60,000 nt of DNA from Polytrichum commune (lineage: Eukaryota > Streptophyta > Polytrichopsida > Polytrichales > Polytrichaceae). Positions 54,401-60,000 of the stretch are shown here, piece by piece. The stretch spans positions 12,526,001-12,586,000 of the forward strand of contig OX485804.1 in NCBI GenBank assembly GCA_950295325.1. The letters run 5' to 3'. A program made the position numbers and the translations under genes. How positions within the stretch are numbered: the first letter of the stretch is position 1; each line of letters opens with the position of its first letter. A model generated the notes under the pieces. It made no database searches, was not told the DNA's origin, and saw only the letters and a program-made list of their open reading frames with translations.

Positions 54401-57400
54401 AATGTTGTTGCTTAACAGTATACGGACGCACGTTCGTATACCAATGTGTCTTTGTTTCCAAGCCATGATATCAACTATTGTTCACATTGTGTTTCATTGA
54501 CAATAATAAGCGTTAGGGCTATCCATGACATTTATTGAATGGGATATTTTGACATACTCTTCATTGGGCTTTCTTGTAGTGGCCATGGATTCCAACGTCG
54601 GTGATAGTGGGGTTGATTTATTTTCGGAAGCGTCAAGCTATGATAGTGAGTTTGAAGTTGTCGTGGAACAAGATACTACAATTGGTGTCGCCAATGTAGA
54701 GGATGAATTCCTTCCACTATGTGAGGGTTATTCGCGGGAGCAGTGGATTGATCTTGATGTCGTCCTAGTCAATGGATGTGGCGTCCCCGTGGCCGATGGT
54801 GTCTGTCGGAACTCGAATCCTACGGATTGTATTGATGCAAATCCCCTTGGGGAAGAAGATGTGGGAGTGTGCATTTTGAATTCGTTACATCCGTTGGAAG
54901 TGCCTTCTGGTTGGAGATTCTCTCTTCGTCGATGGCCGTTGCGCAGTGTTCTTCATGATGGTGTCAGCTTGTGGAATCATGCCCGCCGTTTTGATCAAAT
55001 GCAATCGGCTTTGTTCTCCACAACGCGCCCTAGAATAGGTCGGCGTAAATATGATTCCTTTCGTTTGCCTCGTGAACCTACGCAACGTCGTCGAGATCAA
55101 ACATTGGGAGATGCATCTATTAGGTCCGTAGCAACAAAGGATTGTTGTGCAAAGAGATGTTGCCAACTATTTCCCCGTGACAAGATCAAATCTTTGAGAC
55201 AAGAGATGTGGCTCGCGGACTTTCGTATGCGATCTGCAAATAAACTTGAAGTCCATCGCAACATGCACCTTGATGTCGAAGGTCGTAAGGTTGTGACCTT
55301 GGAAAATGTAGAGATATGTTGCAAGGCATGGTACATTATACATGCAGTTTCAAAGGCAGATTTTTATAGGTTCCGGAACTACTCGATGCAAGGACGCCGT
55401 TCTCGGTTCCATGGCAACTTTGGCACAAAGAAACCTAAGGAGGCAACACTCCAAGCGGCTGCAACACTATCAACCATCATTCTGCCATTGGCAGATGCGA
55501 TGCCACACAAGACGCGGACTCTGCCGTCGGGAGAAAATGTTGTTCAGATGGTTTTGCCTACAGGGACAAAATGGAAGAACATACTTATGGATGTTAATGA
55601 AGTTGGCGAAAAGGCTGGATGTGGGCCGATTTCGTTGTCAAAATTGAGTGTGATCAAGAATCAACAATTCGCAGAATACATTACGAAGAGACCTGGGAAT
55701 AAGTTTGCCAGGTGTTTTGCTTGTGAGAAATATAAAGGCCTTCGAGATGCACATCCCATTGGGACTGAGTCCCACAACCGACATCAACTGAAATACATTG
55801 AGCATGTCAACAACTAGGAGGCACACCGTCAAGACTACTACAAGAATCGCGCATTATCGATAATGAGGCCGAATGAGGTTTTGACAATCATTCATGACAA
55901 AATGGACCATGCAAAGACGGCGTGCCCTTGTTATGCGCGGAAAATAAAGGCTACAGATGGATATTTCAAGCTTCCAATATCTGTCACAGGTTTGTTGGTT
56001 TTCACATTTATTTTTTGCGCGCCCACATACTCATTGTTAAGATTTACGGATGTACGTCCGTAAGTGTACATTTTTTTGCTTGCTTGGGGAAATTTTTGAA
56101 TTTCATTCATATATACGATTTGTGTGGCTAAATGCAGGTATGATCGCACATGATCATGTGGACGTGAAATATGCACATTATGGCTTGGATTTCTATCATG
56201 GCGACGCCAATCATACCGTAGGGTCTTTTGCAAAATTTCTACGAGATCTTGAGAGTCCGCCCACATCATCCTCTCGTGCTCTTTTTGTTGGATGTGGAAC
56301 AACACCGATTTATGAGGCTGTGCTAGAGGGGAAGGAGGTTTGCCTATCTTCACTGCAAGAACCGCCTGAACAACCCGTTCTTGCTAAACCTTTGCCTCCA
56401 ACTCTACACGTGCAACTTGATAATTGTGCCAAGGACAACAAATGTCGATACGTATTTTGTTTTTGGTCATTGCTCATAGCCAAGGGCATTTTCAAAGAAG
56501 TGTTTGTATCTTTTTTGATGGTTGGCCACACGCACGATGACATTGACGCTTCATTCGGACGTTGGAGTATGAAGTTGCATGAGGAGGATTTTCCCACAAT
56601 TCCTCTTCTTATGAAATCGTACATGGATTTGGATAATGTGCCAGTCATCCCGCATTTGATTGAAGAAGTGCCCGATTTCAAATCGTTTATCAAACCATTC
56701 ATTCTTAAGGGAGGTGACCGCTTAGTGGACCATACCAAGGCTCAACAATTCCGATTCTATATGCGTGATGATGGTCTGCCAGCCATGCAATTCAAAGTTT
56801 TGTGTACCTCCCCGAATTGGGGCCCAGAGGAAGGGATACTCGTATGGCGCCAAAACGAAGATGGCAAATGTATGCTACCTGATGGGGAGCTGAAGCCTTG
56901 CAAACCCAACCCCATGAGGAATGGACCAGAAATCATCAAAGGTATATCTGGATTCATCGAGTACTGGAAAGATTTGTGCGAGGAAGACATCAAAAGACGT
57001 GTTCGGGATACCCACGAACCATTGATTGCGTATTGGGATCGCATCCGCTCAGCGTTGCTAGCACCCGAAGACGATAGACCATCATGTTTGACACAAGGTT
57101 TTTAGCCACTAAGCCGAGTGACAATCGTGGAATCTGAGGCCATGTTCTTCAACAATGGGGACGTCCGTGAAGAGTTCGCGGCGGACGACCATTATGTTGG
57201 CCCTACTCGTAATCGCCCGGCTCCATCATTTCGTGTGGCTATTGATTGCTACGAAGGTTATATGGTCCTCGTACGTCTTGGAGATGAGGAACATCCTAAA
57301 CCGATTTGGTTGGTGAAAGCATTGTCATCACCAAATTTTGTTCCAACTAGCCCAAATTTTCGTCAAATTGAGGTGGAATATTGCCGTCCAAGCACCAAAG

Positions 57401-60000
57401 ATCAAAATGTGCTCCGCACATATTTAGGGTGGGACACGAAAAAAAGTTTCAAATGGACAATGGACTCAGCATACGAACCAATATGGATAAACACGGATAC
57501 CATACTTTGTGCTTGGAAACCACGCAAAGGTTCCAAAACTGAAACAATGACCATCCCCCAAAAAGAAAGAAAAAGAAAAGAAAGAAAAAATACGCCCGTA
57601 TACAATGACCATCCCCCAAAAACATATAGATTTTGCCAAAGACAACTTGGCACGTATTGCTGCTGCAGAAAACAATGTCGAGAATGGAAATGAAGCAGAA
57701 GATGAAGATGGTGAATGATATTGACGTAGGTTTGGACCAAAGATATTTGAATGTGTATTGGTTTTTCATAAAATATATGACATTAGGGTCGAATACTATA
57801 TTAGACACATTTTATAGCAATTTTATAGATTACAATTATATTGCATGGATGCATTGATTTACGGATGTGGAATCCAAATGTTTTTTATGTTTGTGTTTTT
57901 ACGGATGTGGACCCTAAACTATATAATTATATTGCATGGATGCGTTGATTTACGGATGTGGAATCCAAATGTTTTTTATGTTTGTGTTATTACGGATGTG
58001 GACCCTAAACTATATAATTATATTGCATGGATGCATTGATTTACGGATGTGGAATCCAAATGTTTTTTATGTCTGTGTTTTTACGGATGTGGACCCTAAA
58101 CTATATAATTATATTGCAAATGCTAATTTGCAATTTCGTGTCATTGGAATATTGTGTTGGCATAGTTTTGATTATCAACTGAATAATTACTATATTTAGA
58201 AACATATATATTCATCACATATGGATCTTTAAAACATTATGTTGCCATTGTTCCCCATGTTCCCCATGTTCCCCATGTTCCCCATGTTCCCCATGTTCCC
58301 CATGTTCGCTACGTTCACAATATTCGCATCCGAAACTACGGGTCCAATTTATTTTGAGACTTTCCAAAGTCTCCAATTAACGAATATAGTGTTAGAAGCA
58401 AAAGAGAGACAAAGAGAGCAAAGAAGGTAAGTAGAGAAGGAAAGAGAGACTTGAGCTTCCGTTGGAAGATGGACCAAACGGGGAAGACAGAAGATGAAAG
58501 GGTTGCGACAGCTAGAAATGAAAATTGGCAAGATTGTTAAGGGGGCTAGCAAGGGTTGGGGCAGAGGCCTTCAGGCATAGTGAAGTTGTTCACATTTAAC
58601 AACACCTTTTTGGCCCACCTCATACTCCACTTCGCGTCTTCCGACATTGACTTGCTATTCGTAGCACTTTTGGGCTTTCTCCACCAACAACTTGGTCATC
58701 TCCAAAACTTGTTCACGCTTCTTGGCCAAGTCCTCACCATCTTGGTTGAACTCTAGTGTTGAATGTTCCCCCTCGAGAGCTAGGTTAGTAGGTTGGAGTG
58801 CATCCACTCCATAAGCCACCACGAAAGACAACCCTTGGTCCCCAAGTGCGTGGCCACGTTGCAACTTAACTATGCTCGACCCACATATTCCGCCCGATCT
58901 CGTTGGTCCGCACCCACCAAGTTCCTCAAGTATTGGTTTGAGACTCCATTCACATGCTCCGTTCTCCCAACCGTGTGGGAATGAAAGGTCATGCTAAACC
59001 TTGGTTTTGTTCCAACCTTCCTAAAGAGGTGCCCTTCAAATGCACTTGTGAACTTTGGATTTCGATCTGACACAATCACTTTCGGCAACCCGTGTTGCCT
59101 CCACCATCCTTTGAAAAAGGGCTATGTGGTCTCCAACGCAGTTGCGGTTCCCACAATTGGTACCATTTGTGCAGAGTTGGCAAACCGATCTACTATCACC
59201 AAGATGGTATCATACGCTTGTGACTCCGGCAAACTTGTGATCTAATCCATGTACATACTATGCCATGGCCCCGGTGGGGATAGGCACCCACAGTGCATTA
59301 GAAATCCCATATGAATGCTAGGCACCCACGGTGCATTAGAAACCACATTAGAGGTAGGCACCCATGGTGTATTAGAAGTCTAACATTAGAGCTAGGCACC
59401 CGTGGTGCAATCAAATTCCAACCATAGTGATAGGCATCCATGGTGTATTAGGATTGAATTAGCATCCACGGAGAAATTTACATAATCTTGGGGGAATATG
59501 ACTTAAGAATTTCAAGCAAGGCGGAAAAGGATAAAGACTTAGAAAAAGAAATTACATCAAAATTTGAATACCCTTAGAAACTAAGGAACTTAAAACAAAT
59601 TTACAAGGTTTATGACCTATATGACTTAGAAAGAATTTATTGGATTTATATAAAAGACTTGAGAAATTCATGTTTCAAGCTAGCATAAGAAGAGAAAATT
59701 TTAGTTACCATCAAGTAGTCCAAATCACCGTACTTGATATTCAACTTGCATATCCACATCATAAAGGAGCATCATGCAATTCTAGATCTAGGTGAATTGA
59801 ATTAGCGAGGGAATATACTTGAATTATGATTTTGTGCTTATGTGAGAATCTTAATATTTTGACTAAACACATTTGGAATTGGATTGAATGTTGTTATAAG
59901 CCACTCCAACCATGAAAGATATAAGAGTAATTACACATGGTATTGGACATTGGCAGTATTGTTGGGAAATATGAACAAATTCTACTCCAAAGACTCTCAA

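Overview
This looks like nuclear DNA from a land plant. It is AT-rich and gene-poor: about four recognisable genes in 60 kb, with GT-AG introns, plant-type telomere repeats (TTTAGGG), fragments of copia, gypsy and LINE retroelements, and short inverted-repeat elements. Two host genes encode plastid proteins. A seedless plant (fern, lycophyte or bryophyte) is a hunch from the gene content, not something the sequence proves.

Layout. 1-9 kb: short inverted-repeat elements (1051-1593, about 1601-2330, about 5464-5842), a two-exon gene joining an MLKL/HeLo-like helical bundle to a U-box (3340-4691), and a decayed LINE tail with RNase H remains (8.2-9.0 kb). 9-17.9 kb: AT-rich, no gene seen. 17.95-20.08 kb (minus): a five-exon gene whose exons join in frame to a 374-residue predicted plastid membrane protein that I do not recognise; its last exon is only 15 nt. 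20-25.8 kb: no convincing gene, with a GC-rich hairpin and a 150-bp foldback. 25.83-30.44 kb (plus): a ten-exon gene for the thylakoid thiol-disulfide transporter CcdA, 337 residues, every splice phase consistent. 30.4-40 kb: no convincing gene, except a copia remnant at 35.3-36.3 kb.

40-58.1 kb is the unusual part. It holds an FCP1/NIF-type HAD protein (minus), a long minus-strand gene with a ParB-like domain and an acidic/coiled-coil tail, and a divergently oriented plus-strand gene with a transposase-like domain of the DUF7869 type. All through this region, and not elsewhere in the window, lies a GC-rich perfect palindrome (core TTACGGACGCGCGTCCGTAA) in about 21 copies. It occurs in two clusters between the divergent genes, inside nearly every intron I could define in them, and as half-sites in a 91-bp tandem repeat after the transposase-like gene. 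I read this as a large, decaying DNA transposon (or two related ones) with cargo genes and its own repeated binding site; that is inference. Both large genes are broken, and all four in-frame stops are TAG where a CAG would fit. 58.5-59.3 kb holds a gypsy integrase remnant, followed by a short degenerate repeat.
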